From assembly GCA_963971425.1 (NCBI GenBank), contig OZ020524.1, positions 15,131,845 to 15,195,844 on the forward strand: DNA of 64,000 nt, given 5' to 3'. This DNA comes from Bryoerythrophyllum caledonicum. Taxonomy: Eukaryota; Streptophyta; Bryopsida; Pottiales; Pottiaceae. The notes beneath the pieces are model-generated. The model searched no databases and was not told the origin of the DNA. It was given only the letters and a program-made list of their open reading frames with translations. Of the stretch, positions 20,214 to 31,494 are shown piece by piece. Within the stretch, counting starts at the first letter, position 1, and the number at the start of each line of letters is the position of its first letter. Both the position numbers and the translations under genes were made by a program.

Positions 20214-21253
20214 ACCTTGTACGAACTGGATGATTGATTACATGTTCAGGCCGCTATATGGCTGAGCGGTACGAGCCCATGACGGCAGCTCTCTCATGCG
20301 CATCTGTGACTAGAGCTTGTTCTATCATAGAGCTCGCAACAACGTCATCTCTCAGTTCTGCAGAGCTTATCAGGGATGACGGTCCCAACGATGACGAGAT
20401 ACTGAACGTCACATGAGCGTCATTGCGAATTTTTGACTCAAGGAAATCCACTTTTGATGCACCTTGGTGTAGAGCCCTTTGTCGAATAATTCGTCTGAAG
20501 ACATCGGTTGATGAGGGAGAAAGCCAACTATAAACATGATGCTGAATTGAGTTATGCTGAAATACTTACTAGACGAGGAACGAAAGGATGGACTCGGGGC
20601 AAACTCAAACAGCGAAAGGAGATCTCATTCGCGACGGTGGAGCAATGGTACCCATCAGAATTTGAGAGGCAGGTGTTGTCCAGGCTATCACCAGCTACTT
20701 TCTCTGATTCCCGTACGCCACAACTTATCCCATCACGCCAGAGAAGTCCAGTGAGAGAAAAGAAAGTTTGATCCCTCTTTTCAGACGCTGGCCAATGTCT
20801 GTCTGGTACAATATGTGGTGGAGACATAAGGTAGAGGTTGATATTCCCGTGCGAATTTCAGGTTTGCATATTTAGACTTGTGAAAGAAAAAATTTATGAT
20901 TTTTGGATGCTTCGCAAAGCTATTGCAAAGGCATCCCCAAAAAAAAAACATTTTTTGAGCATTTCTACAATTTTCTATGAATTTTTAAGAACGAAGGCCT
21001 AGAGTGGCCAATAACCGCTCATAGAGTCATGGTGTTCATGAGAGGTTGGATTCTGAAAATAGAGCACTTGTGCACCAATTCGAACCAATCAGAAGTTCTC
21101 AATTTTCCCAAGCATGGGCGGAATTAGAACAAGCTTGGACACTTTCTGAAGCCAGGATGGTTGGTTTCTGACACACAGCCCTGGAATGTAGGGTGCGACA
21201 ATTGGAACTGTACGGAAATATCAACCGCTACCTTAGAGGATGTGCGCATGATA
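20214..21253. other. P450 upstream region
   Basis: This is the 5' flank of the leftward P450 gene. The sequence shows no clear coding frame. A short inverted pair (GAGCTCGCAACAACGTCATC..GAACGTCACATGAGCG) lies near 20331-20422. I could not place a promoter with confidence. Confidence 0.35.
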
Positions 21254-21551
21254 GTTGTGACGCGATTTGACAGGACATCCCCCACGCTTGGACTTACCGG
21301 GTGGGGGATGAGGTGGTGGGGCCAAAACCTGGCCCCTATTTTGTTTTTGAATGGGGGCCTAAATTTAGCCAAAAGGGAGCTTGTAGACTAAATTGAGGCC
21401 GTAGGCCCCAATTTTGTAAAAAAAAAGGCAAAAAAAGCCTCTGACCCCCCCAAAATGGGAGGGCCAGAAAAATGAACCCATGCAATTAAGACGGGGGCCC
21501 ACCTCGGGTAAGTCCGAGCGTGGGGGACGTCCTGTCCACGCCGTTGTGACG
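21254..21551. mobile_element. Mutator-like MITE with 9-bp target duplication
   Basis: GTTGTGACG at 21254-21262 and again at 21543-21551 brackets a 280-bp element. Its subterminal inverted repeats are GACAGGACATCCCCCACGCT and AGCGTGGGGGACGTCCTGTC, continuing inward as TTGGACTTACC/GGTAAGTCCGA. The interior (GGGGCC.AAACCTGGCCCCTA, oligo-A and AAAATGGGAGGGCCAGAAAAAT) is shared with 4464-4738 and with the relic at 41690-41880. The nine-base duplication points to Mutator-like transposition. Confidence 0.8.
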
Positions 21552-22862
21552 TGCACATATGGCTTATGCTGTGAGAAAAGTATCGTGTTGGTGTTTTTGA
21601 CGTGGAGGCTTTCGTTGAAAGTAATGTGAGAAGTGTGTGAGAGAAATATGTGAGAGATCACACGATACGCCTCCCTGTTATGTATAGATCTTTCTCAGGA
21701 TCAACGTATACATGGACTAACTTCATGATTCAGTTACAGAGAATTACATTTTACTTACTTGGTTTGATTGCTGTCTATTCAATCAGCCTGCCTCCACACA
21801 GAAATAGAAACTTTTGTATAGGGTGAGGCCACACCCGGTGTAACGGCCACACAAACCCTGAATATTCCACCAAAACGTACTTGTCAAGCGGGCCTCCCGC
21901 CCGTGAGGCCCAGGAGCTGGATGGTGAGTCTTGGGAACTTTGGGAACAGGGCATTCCGTCGGGTGAGGTATTTGCGATGCCCATTCTAAAAACATTGTGC
22001 GGGCGTTACGTATGTTTGAGATGTTGATGGTCGTTGGAGTTGTTTGAATCTCCAATTCCTTATTCTCAATGGAGTGTCAATGACTGAGTATACAACTTTC
22101 GCTAGGTTTGATAAACAATACTTGTTTTATACATAGCTCTATTTGTTACATTGGTGGTTTTCACGTTGCAGATTATGTTGTTTGTCACATTGATCACAGA
22201 AGCCAAGTGAATGTGAGCTCTTCCACCTTTGTCATTGAAGGGCATCAATATTTGAGTGAGAATTGATCGGGTTGTTAGAGAAATTCTTTACTCCACATGA
22301 TAATATACCTCCATGGTAATGTGTATAGTTTTCTGATACCATATTTGTATTTTAAACATGCCCTAGTGCATATGTATATTAGAACTTGTTTAGAATTCAT
22401 GAATGGTATTGGAAAACCTTTATATCTTATGTTTGGAACATTTTACACAAAGTGCCAATGGATGCCCCAATATTCCATTGTTTTTAATCAACTTTTGTTG
22501 AGTCATTTATTAGATTAATCTAAATCCACCAATTTAGCCCTAAATGTGGGCCTATGATCAATGATCAAGCAGCTCTTCTTTTGTGTATATTTTGTTTTGA
22601 TTTGTTTTTACAATTATTCTAGATATATATACATGTATGCTCTACAATAAAAAAACAAATTCATTATTTATTGTATAAATTTGAATAATATGAAATTGCA
22701 AAAATCAAAAACATTCTTTTGAAGATACATTTTAGTGACATAATGTGCTTAAGAGCTATCACTTCTTCACCATAGGTACAAATTACAAGAGACAAGTGGA
22801 ATGTGGATTATTTTCATCTATGTCACAATTTTTTTTGTCATATTGTAATCTACAGTGATAGG
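21552..22862. other. Intergenic DNA, nothing recognised
   Basis: The left half has mixed composition and the right half is AT-rich up to the LINE insertion. Several short frames exist on both strands, none with a familiar domain. I see no element ends. Confidence 0.4.
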
Positions 22863-23239
22863 TGTGAATTTGTCCCTTGCCATTTATGGAGGAGCACAAT
22901 ACCTCCAAAGACTTAAAAAATCTGATTGTCTTTGGTCTCCCATTACCCGCACACTTTTTCTACTCAAAACAGAAGGTCAAACATTTCTAAAAAGCACACT
23001 AGAAGATTTCCTACTAGGCCCTGCGCCGCTCGAACAAAATTGGGCAAATGAAATACATAACCTCCCTAGACTTGACCGACAATTATCCGCCAAACTCCTA
23101 CAAAAAAAAATTCTGCAAACATTACCGATCTAAAACACATTACACTACCAAATGGAACACAACTTATGGACGACAAGAGCTACAAAACACTCTATCGTAC
23201 CCCTCATAAATTAATAAAAAGTGCACTAAATATTGCTAA

Positions 23240-24660
23240 ACAATTATTTGTCATCCTCCATGTCTCCCTATATGCCCCAACCCTTGCACCACTCACGCCC
23301 CACCGTACACACTTAAAGACTCATACATCATCGATCACAATGACATCCACGCCAACATCAACCTCCCATTAATCCCTCCAAACCCGCCACATTCACGACC
23401 ATATGCCCCTCTACCACATATATTAAAAAATCCTTCCATACACCCAATAAACAACATAACCGCGCACAAACATAGAAAGTACATTAACTCTAACAACATA
23501 AGCAAACAATATACGTCATACCTATGCCATTGGTCCCACAATTACAACACCTACGCCAAATGGCTCCGACAAAGAAATCTTTTCCCTTGGCACAACCCAA
23601 ATACTTCCTTACATAACACCGAAATCCTCACACAATACTACCTGAGAACTCAAAAAAATTATTACCTAAATATCATACAATTACACCACCCTCAAGCACA
23701 ACCTCGAGATAGAAGATTTGTCACGCCACCTCTTATTATCCCCCTCCTTAACATCTTTACAACCGAATGCAACCCCGAAACAGACATCCTAGCACAAAGA
23801 AATACAATCAAAATACAACAAGATAATGCCCACATATACGAAGGTAATGGTAGACATCTAATAACCATACCACTCGCTAGACTACAATGGATGTGGAACC
23901 AATATCACAACGCACTACAAACCCCCATTAACATTGAACCAATACCCCAAACATTTGAAACCGAAATTGTTTGGCTATACCAAAGATATAACTACCGAGT
24001 ACCCAAAAATGACCCCCTTAAAAATGCACACTACACATTACCCGATCTTATCTTAGACTACCTTATTACATCTCTGAATATCACACATTCATACTTTTCA
24101 TCCCTCGTTACATGCTCCACAAAAATCTCAAAATTTTACTCTCCATTCGAACGCGATAAGATTTTTGGTTCTCTTGGAAAAGCTTTTGATTACAAGTGAA
24201 GCGGAATAGGCCTTGCACACCCTCACAACGAAGAAGAAACACAACAAGTAACACATTGGGCACGCCTAGCGGCAAATAATGATCCCAACCACAACATCAC
24301 CATTATTATCACTCCCGACACTCATTGGTACCACAACCCTAACCCACACTTAGGCCCATTCCTGGACTCTCACATCATAGTACTATTTGAAGCGGACTCT
24401 ATGACTTACAAAGAACCCACTATACCACCGCAAATAGAAACACCCCGCCTTGAACCAACAACCCTACGTATTCTAAGTATACATCAACAAACTCGAGAAA
24501 TAGGTACCCTAGAAAACCTCACTCATCTCACCTTGATAGCAAAAAATCTAAAACATTAACAAGGTATACACCGCAATTGCCTCTCCCACACCCATCTCAA
24601 CCCATGTAAACCGCAACAAAAAATGGTCTAAAACCCCCACACAAACATCTCCGCATTACC
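23240..24660 (+). pseudogene. PCIF1-like N6-adenine methyltransferase-like segment of the LINE frame
   Basis: This is in the same frame as the RNase H ORF, interrupted by TGA at 24197-24199 and TAA at 24557-24559 and 24629-24631. The order of features recalls the PCIF1 family: WLYQRYNYRVP, then LPDLILDYL, then FYSPFERDKIFGSLGKAFDY, then SGIGLAHPHNEEE. These are followed by WARLAANNDPNHNITIIITPDTHWY and FLDSHIIVLFEADSMTYKEPT. PCIF1 proteins have LP..., FGS.G.FF.F, G.F..NPPF.EE and a following hydrophobic strand with a H...Y segment at similar spacing. Where active enzymes have NPPF, this copy reads AHPH, so activity is unlikely here. The assignment comes from motif order by eye and needs a profile search. 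Confidence 0.4.
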
Positions 24661-24670
24661 AATTACCGAA

Positions 24671-26200
24671 TTGAGCCTCTTCCTCTCCTACTACCAAATC
24701 AATATAGACCTTAAATTTGACCCCAACTATAGCTACTACACTGACGGCTCCTTTAAAGAACCAACCGAAGTAAGCCCGGGACATTGGCATCGAGAAAAAG
24801 CCGGTTATGGGATATACAATTCAACCAAACAAATAAAACTAGGCAAAAGACTACATGGACTCCAAAATATTCTAAGAGCTGAAATGATGGCTATACACAA
24901 AACCCCTAAAATACTCACCACTCAATACCCAAACGAACCGGCTTACATTTTTACAGATTGCGTAAATGTATTATATTTCCTTACTACACACATTAAACAC
25001 CCCACTTTACGCAACAGTCACCCGGATAAAACTATCCTTACATCTATAGTTGCAATGCTCCAAAACCGCACACAGATTACTACACTCCACAAAGTCCAAG
25101 CTCATGCTAATATCGACGGCAATGAACAAGCCAACAAACTAGCAAAGGAAGAAAGAGAAAAAACCCACAAGAATGCCGAACACCCATACGAACACGCCCA
25201 TGCCACCCCATATTACTTTCATAGATATGAATGGCCTTCTATAGGCAAAACTCCCGATAAAAGCCCCATACGATTCTTGGACAAAAACCTCCAAAAACAC
25301 AATTTTATAAATAACCTAGAAAAACTTACAGAAAACTTCCCCAATATTGATAAATGGACCGGCAACCCAAACATTCACAACGTATTGTCCAACAATTTTT
25401 GGAAAAACCCCATTATAACGGATCCACAAATCACATGCCTAATCAAATTCCGCACCGGACAATACATGGGTAATGCCCGCACACAACTCTTCTTTGGAAT
25501 AGAAAGATTTCCTACAATAACATGTCCAATTTGCAACACCACAGACCCAGACACATGGCTACATGTCTTACTCAAGTGCCAAAACCCCCATATACACTCA
25601 CTAATTGTCAAAAGACACAACAAAGCCGTATGGGCTATTCGTAAACTACTTATATCATCAACCAAATACCGGTGTTTCATTCTCATGAATGCCGGAACCT
25701 TTAATGACAACCCACAAGAAAATACGGTCCCTCCGTGGCTATTACCATGCATCTGTCATACTCAAAAATGCCACTGCAATGCAAGACTCAGACCGGACCT
25801 ACTATGTGTTAGAGGACTTCTATACAAAGACCCCCCACCAAACCACATAGACCCTAGTCTCACCATTCAATTTATTGAATTCACATATTGCAATGATAGA
25901 TTCTCTCCGAACACTAATACAAACAAAATAAATAAATACCAACCACTACTTGACGATATTCAAGCACTAGGATGGAAAGTAGACCCCCTCATTGTCATCA
26001 CCGCGGGTGCTAGAGCCACCACCTACATTCCGTCAATGACAACCCTTGAAGAAACATTTAAAATCCCCATCACTTCAATCAAAACCACTTTTTCAAATAT
26101 TAACATTATTGCAATTCAACATGCTATGTCGATACTCCTACATAAACGAAAACTTGAAAACAACCAACCCCTTCCTGACGCTTCGAACCCCCCTCCATAG
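24671..26200 (+). CDS. LINE ORF2 C-terminal part: RNase H, zinc-like cluster and conserved tail
   Basis: The open 509 codons are the downstream end of a longer polyprotein frame rather than a full gene; the Met at 24671 is probably not a real start. RNase H type I is clear: YTDGS with Asp25, RAEMMAI with Glu71, FTDCVNVL with Asp96 and QAHANIDGNEQAN with His145 and Asp149. A CPIC...WLHVLLKC...H cluster (about residues 285-310) and a second Cys-rich stretch (CICHTQKCHCNARLRPDLLC) follow. The tail (GWKVDPLIVITAGARATTYI onward) is conserved in copy 2, where it is frameshifted, so it was under selection in the active source element. Confidence 0.8.
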   Translation: MSLFLSYYQINIDLKFDPNYSYYTDGSFKEPTEVSPGHWHREKAGYGIYNSTKQIKLGKRLHGLQNILRAEMMAIHKTPKILTTQYPNEPAYIFTDCVNVLYFLTTHIKHPTLRNSHPDKTILTSIVAMLQNRTQITTLHKVQAHANIDGNEQANKLAKEEREKTHKNAEHPYEHAHATPYYFHRYEWPSIGKTPDKSPIRFLDKNLQKHNFINNLEKLTENFPNIDKWTGNPNIHNVLSNNFWKNPIITDPQITCLIKFRTGQYMGNARTQLFFGIERFPTITCPICNTTDPDTWLHVLLKCQNPHIHSLIVKRHNKAVWAIRKLLISSTKYRCFILMNAGTFNDNPQENTVPPWLLPCICHTQKCHCNARLRPDLLCVRGLLYKDPPPNHIDPSLTIQFIEFTYCNDRFSPNTNTNKINKYQPLLDDIQALGWKVDPLIVITAGARATTYIPSMTTLEETFKIPITSIKTTFSNINIIAIQHAMSILLHKRKLENNQPLPDASNPPP

Positions 26201-26449
26201 ATCTACATTTGCATTTGCATTTCACCGTACACGCCCTCCCTCCTTTGGAGACTTTTTGGGACCTAGGGTCCTTTATAATTGGTTACTTGTTACTGGGTAC
26301 ATAGTGTTTACCCTCTAGAGGGGGAAGTAGTTCCATACTACTAACCCATGCCCGGTGGGCATGGACTTAGTGGTGGAATGAACGGACACTTTATTCACGC
26401 CGGCCCCCCCTTCGGGAACCGGCGTTCTTCTTCTTCTTGTGAATTTGTA

Positions 26450-27050
26450 ATGAATATAGAACATTCAACTATTTGAGTCACGCTTGCCATACTGGATGGA
26501 TGTCATATTTGTCTATTCGTCCGATTTGCCCGTCCGGTAAAGGTCCCGCTCGTTCGATGTAGTCAACACGTAATTGACTGTATGGTAAGGTAAAAAAAAG
26601 GCAACGTGGCTCCTATGTTGGCGCCACCTGGCTGCCACGAAGGACGCCGAGCAGAGATGAGATTAGTAGGGGTGGTAACATGGAATAGGGCGCTGACAGA
26701 AGATACATTGTGGATAGAAGGGCAGGGCGCGAACGGATTGACAAGGCATAGATGTTAGGCGGGGACGGATTGACAAGGCACAGACGTCATGCGGGGACGA
26801 ATTGTTTGGGTGCGGACGTCATGTGGGAACCGGTTGATAGTGCACGGAGAAAGATGTAAGGCGCAGACGGATGGCCCTGGTATGGATGTTGTGTTGGGGC
26901 GTCGACTTCACCTATTAGCCGAAGTAGGCGAGTGGGGTTGGGCGGCCCTTTGAAATACACTCGGGCCTTGGCCATGGCATTTTTCATTTTCAAGAATTGG
27001 GGAAGCCATTAAATATAGGCACCTCTTATTTTTAGCTCTAACAAGATCTT
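26450..27050. repeat. Imperfect tandem repeat of ~34 bp
   Basis: Between about 26720 and 26890, five diverged units follow GCGGGGACGGATTGACAAGG and then CA.AGACGT.ATG. The best pair starts at 26725 and 26759. Sequence on the left (CGTCCGATTTGCCCGTCCGG near 26518) resembles GTCCGGGCTGTTTGCCCGTCCG near 36299, so the two LINE copies lie close to related CG-rich repeats. No gene is seen. Confidence 0.6.
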
Positions 27051-27051
27051 T

Positions 27052-27625
27052 GATGTTGTGTAAAGAAAGATCAATAACCACAACACATCGAGAGTTCTAA
27101 CCAACATTAAATAAATGAAAAACATACACTAAAACAAGTATACATAATATGCCCTCAAGGAATAAGTAGTAAATCACAAGAGTAGTCAAGCGTTTTGTAC
27201 TCCTCACAGGACGAATCAGCAAACGCCAACAGCATAAAAGAATGCGGAGCCTTTATTACTAAAGCCATTGCAATCACTTACAAGCATATATAATCACTAA
27301 ACACTCTGTAATTCACTCACAAAGCTTGACTTGACAAAGACGTTAAGTCAAAAATGTGTGCGGCGCTATGCGCACATATACAACCCTAAGAGGATGGAAA
27401 TCATCTGCGAATGAATGTTGTGCGCCTCTGTTCGTTCCTAAACTTGTAGATTAGTAATAAATCTGTGCTAAAGCACTACAATGTGGAGATGCCCTCGACG
27501 ACACATCCCATGACAATTGTTGTGTAAAGAAAGATCGATAACCACAATAAATTGAGAGTCCTAACCAACACCAAATAAACGAAAAACATAAACTAAAACA
27601 AGTATACGTAGTACACCCTCAAATG
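27052..27625. repeat. ~105-bp direct repeat pair, possible LTR remnant
   Basis: TGTTGTGTAAAGAAAGATCA at 27052-27155 recurs at 27519-27624 with about 90 percent identity through AACATA..CTAAAACAAGTATAC and GCCCTCAA/ACCCTCAA. The repeats flank a 360-bp segment and lie just downstream, in the minus-strand sense, of the gypsy pol remnant. They may be LTR pieces or a duplicated part of one LTR. No matching LTR is seen on the other side of pol. Confidence 0.6.
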
Positions 27626-27978
27626 CCCCACTAGCGGAAAAAAAGACCATCTATCCAGCTAGGACCAAACAACACTAACAAGACTAAACGGTGATGTCGA
27701 TGCAACAACTGTATGCATCCAAATTCCAATTGAAGATGCCGTCTGTCGCCAAATCAATAAGCATATAGAGAAGTACCAAAGAGAAGGTAGGCCGGTGCAA
27801 TGTGAGCCTCATCTTTAATTGCCTTAGGCAACTTTGTTGCCAATCCCTTGGTCAATCATCAGATTGCTTATCCCTGAATTGAAACAAGGAACTCCAACTG
27901 GATGGCAACGCACCACACAATGATAAGTCTACGAGGAATTCAAGTTGTTGTGTAGAGTGAAACGTGGCTCGAAGACCT

Positions 27979-28236
27979 CTAATAACGAGGGCAAGTCCTA
28001 TCCCCGGACGGCAGAGTAGAAAGAGGCAACGTCAAGCAATTCATAAGCCAACCACTGTGGCAATGGTCACAAAGCAACATGGTAGCCATGCCATTCTTCT
28101 CACCACACACAAAACACGGAAGGGTGTCTGGCACAACAGCCAACTCCGGATGAACGAAGCCATCAATGGATAAATAGCATAGAGTACAATTCTTAGAGTG
28201 CTCCCGACACTTCCGGCCATCCTTGCCTTCCAGCAT
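27979..28236 (-). pseudogene. PHD-finger remnant behind the gypsy integrase
   Basis: The chain CFVCGEKNG...LLCDHCHSGWLMNC LTLPLSTLPSGDRTCPRY follows PHD spacing: Cys-x2-Cys, Cys-x2-Cys, the GW plus Cys, then a final Cys-Pro. Two ligands are lost: the His after GW is Leu, and the last Cys is Tyr. It lies in line with the integrase C-terminal domain, so it was probably part of Pol and not a host gene. PHD fingers bind histone H3 tails, suggesting a role in target choice by analogy with chromodomain-bearing gypsy elements. Confidence 0.7.
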
Positions 28237-30020
28237 CTAGATGCCACTAGGAAACACATCCTTCATGCAAGGGATAGTGCGCCATGCTTTGGCATCCAAT
28301 GTCGTAGGCGCCTCACGTTGTAGATAAACGTAATTTGAGTGGAGAAACGTCGCACATGAGGTTGGTAGGCACCGCTACGAATACGAGCGCACCACAAGGT
28401 GTCACGGTGGTGAACGATGGATAAGTTCACCATGGCCATCCGCATGGCATGCTTGAAGAACTCCGCTCTATTCCGTAGACATTGGGCCTACACCTCTAGA
28501 TTCTTCAAATCCACAACTGGAGCCAACTTTTCTCGAACGGAACTCGGTGAAATTGGCTCCCATCCGTACAACAATTGATGTGGATTGAAAGCAGCCAATG
28601 GAGCATGCCGGCTAATTTGGTAACCATGGCGATCCATGGTATCATCAGATCCCAATCACGGTGGTCACCATGAGGTAATCCATACTTCTTTGGGCCCCGC
28701 TTCACGGTTTGAACCACACGCTCCGCCAAATCGTCCGCTTCCAGATGATCCCGAAAAGTGGTACGGTGGTCAATCAAAGCCTTGGAACACAAAGCGTTGA
28801 AAGCCGCCAAGAACTTACGCCCCTAATTCGTCAAAACCTCAACTCGGGCTCCAAAACGAGCCAACATCCGGTCGAGGAATGCCATGGCCGCCAATTCTTA
28901 AGAGTTTTGCGGGGAGCCACGAGCTCAATCTAGTTGCTGAAATGCTCCGCCATCACCAAGACATATTTGGCTCCACGTGGAGTCACGACAAGTTGATGAG
29001 CAAAGTCCAAAGACCATTGGTAGCCAAACCCCATAATCATCAAAGGCCGCAGCTAGTGTTGAAGCTCGATCTAACCAGATCACATAATTCACACCAAGAA
29101 ACATATGTGGCCACTTGCTGATACATGCCGATCCACCAGTATTGGCTACGCAACATCAAATGAGTTCGTCACACACAAAATGTCTTAGGTCTTTGTGTAC
29201 TAGCCGTACCAACAAAGCCCTCTAATCTGGACTCAAAATTATGCACCTAGTCCCATCTTGCCACAAACAAGATAGAAGGTCGTTCTCCCAATGAAACCTT
29301 GCTATTCAGTGTCCAACTCTATCACGCTCCATAGCACAAAGAGTTGGGGGAAGTGTCCCGTGTTGTAGCATGTGCAAGACTGGAATGACTTCCCACACAT
29401 TGCTAACAATTTGGGCCTTATCTCGTTCCTCATCCGTTGCTAAATCAGGCAACGTCAATGCAAAGCGAGACATCAACGTGAGTGTCACCTCAACACTCAC
29501 AATGCGAAGCCAGACATCAATGTGACATGCCACCTCGGAACTCACTCCTTGTCACAGTCTCCATGCCACTTAACACCAGTTAGATCCTCCTCTAAAGGAC
29601 TTGGATTGCAAGATAGACCATCCGCATCCAAGTTCGTGATGTCGGCCCAATGTACAACCTCAAAGTCATACTCCTGAAGCAACAAAGCCCACGTAGCGAG
29701 CTTGCCAGTAAGCTTGTCAGACTCTGTAAGCCATTTCAAAGGCTGATGGTCGATCACCAACGTAAAACGTTATCCCTACAAATAGGGCGTAAAATAGGCT
29801 ATGGCCCAAATCACGGCCAAAGCCTCTCTCTTATATGACAAATAGTTGGACTTTGCATTGTTGTTGCTCCTGGAAGCAAATGCGACAATGTACTCCCATC
29901 CCTCATCATCCTTTTGAGTCAACATTGCCCTCAAATCCACAATACTCCAGTATATGTGCAACTGAAAGGGTTGTGTAGCATCTGGACTACACAGTAGAGG
30001 CGTCGAATCGAGCCTTAGCT
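27979..30020 (-). pseudogene. Ty3/gypsy pol fragment: RNase H, integrase, PHD finger (decayed)
   Basis: On the minus strand the order is right for Ty3/gypsy. RNase H comes first (LTQKDDEGWEYIVAFASRSN, LSYKREALAVIWAI, then TDHQPLKWL-like IDHQPLKWLTESDKLTGKLA and NLDADGLS). A decayed zinc-binding segment and integrase core follow (DHRTTFRDHLEADDLAERVV, QTVKRG, then LHWLLSIHINCC). Then comes an integrase C-terminal stretch (HRDTLWCARIRSGAYQPHVRRF) and a PHD finger at about 28130-27990. Reverse transcriptase and gag are gone; the fragment starts abruptly near 30020. Stops and frameshifts are frequent, including a TAA near 28825, so it is inactive. Confidence 0.88.
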
Positions 30021-30169
30021 TCAAGTACATTTTATATGTAGAAAATATATGAATAGTACAAAATACATTCAAAATTGTTTTTATATAGGAAAATAATTAA
30101 GTACGAACCATGTCAAGTTCTCTTGTTATTCTATGTAGAAATAAAATGAAAAAAAAAGTTAGCATTTGT

Positions 30170-30380
30170 GTTTTATATTGCTAGGAATTTTTCTAGAAGT
30201 TTCTATTGACACTTAGATTTTTTGTACAGTACATGTAGAGAATTTTACCTTGATAATAGTTTGGATTTTCATTCTAATACACATTGAGTTTACAAAAATA
30301 AAATGTGAAATGATTATTTTTGAACCTCCACTGTTTGCACACTTGTTTTGTATATGCTATACCCCTTTACTACTTCAAAA
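30170..30380. repeat. Degenerate piece of the TTAA MITE (subfamily A)
   Basis: AGTTTCTATTGACACTTAGA, then TTTGGATTTTCATTCTA, AAATGTGAAATG, then TTTTTGAACCTCCACT and GCACACTTGTTTTG match the interior of the copies at 5470-6392 and 56489-57418 in order. Neither TTAA end is present. Confidence 0.65.
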
Positions 30381-30384
30381 AATT

Positions 30385-31490
30385 GATGTGTAAAAAAGAT
30401 ACTTCAGTTAATATGTATTTCATATGCATCATGTAATACAAAATTAAAAAATACTTGATGTGGTGGTCAAGATGCCACCAAAATATCCATGTGTTAGAGT
30501 CTCTAGTTTATAGCAGTCACAAAAAAATTCTACAAGCCTTTTTAATGCTAAGTGCTATAGTATTTTGAGAAAATTTTAATTTGCTACATCAAACATTCAA
30601 AATTGGTCTTTGTATATGTAGTCTATTTGAACATAGAAAAGTCATTTTTACGCGGATGTTAAATGGTTTCCATTATATTCTTAGTTTTCTAACACGTGCA
30701 ATACTCATGAATGCTATCTTGTGAGCGGGGAGCGGCGAGCGGAAAACACTCATTTTTAGTGTTTCATTTGCAACAAAATTTTACAAAATTTGAAAGGGAC
30801 ACCTAAGACCGTAGGTTATATATACATTTTTTGGACATGAAAAAAATACATATAAAACATACAATAATTAGAACAAATTTTTGGACAGATGGAAATCTGA
30901 CTTGTTGAAGTTTAAATTGCAACAATTCTTCTAAAAAATGAGGGAAAATGCCTATGGCCGTGCGTTTAGTTTGGGGTACGTGAACATGTCTTTACAAAAA
31001 TAATACATAGATAGAAAAAAAGACAAATTTCACTTACAGAAATATGAGAGCGGTTAGTCAGTTTAGTACATGATTAATTAATGATGGACTGTCTAGAATT
31101 TTTTGAAAAGTTAATAGGGTTTAAGATAGATGATACCGATTTGATGCAAAGCTCATATCCTTATAATTCAAAGGTGATATCCATGTAATACCTAGGCAAT
31201 ATCTATGTAATATCGAGGTGATACCGATTGAATCCAAACTACTTTGAATTGGAAAAATAAAATATTGTGAAAATGCATGTAGTTAAATACATGTAGATAG
31301 ATGTTGTGGACATTGCATGGATCGAATAATGAACAAAACAACAATACGACTTCGTAATTACGTTGGAGTTTAGGGTTGTATAAGGCTGTGGCAATCCCAA
31401 ATAAGAACAGTAGATTGACAATTGTCATGAAACTGTCAAGAAAGCAAACCCATGATAAAAAAACAAAACAACAACCAAAGTAGACAAATC
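30385..31490. other. AT-rich DNA with a GAGCGG hexamer end
   Basis: At 30715-30745 the sequence ATCTTGTGAGCGGGGAGCGG and CGAGCGG is the reverse complement of the element ends at 4234-4275 and 35381-35420. The remainder is AT-rich without a gene that I can support. GATACCGA/GATATC-type short repeats occur near 31130-31230. Confidence 0.45.
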
Positions 31491-31494
31491 AAGA

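Larger units (their letters stand above)
22863..26448 (+). mobile_element. LINE (non-LTR retrotransposon), 5'-truncated copy 1, with 11-bp target duplication
   Basis: TGTGAATTTGT at 22863-22873 recurs at 26438-26448, directly after a (TTC)n tail ending TTCTTCTTCTTCTT. Between them is 3.56 kb of plus-strand element, cut off at the 5' side, which is the usual outcome of target-primed reverse transcription. Reverse transcriptase and endonuclease are missing. What remains reads a diverged region (frame shifted near 23133), a methyltransferase-like segment, RNase H, a Cys/His cluster and a conserved C-terminal domain. The 3' untranslated part has a GC-rich motif GCCGGC...GAACCGGCGTTC before the tail. 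Copy 2 is at 36622-38368. Confidence 0.88.
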
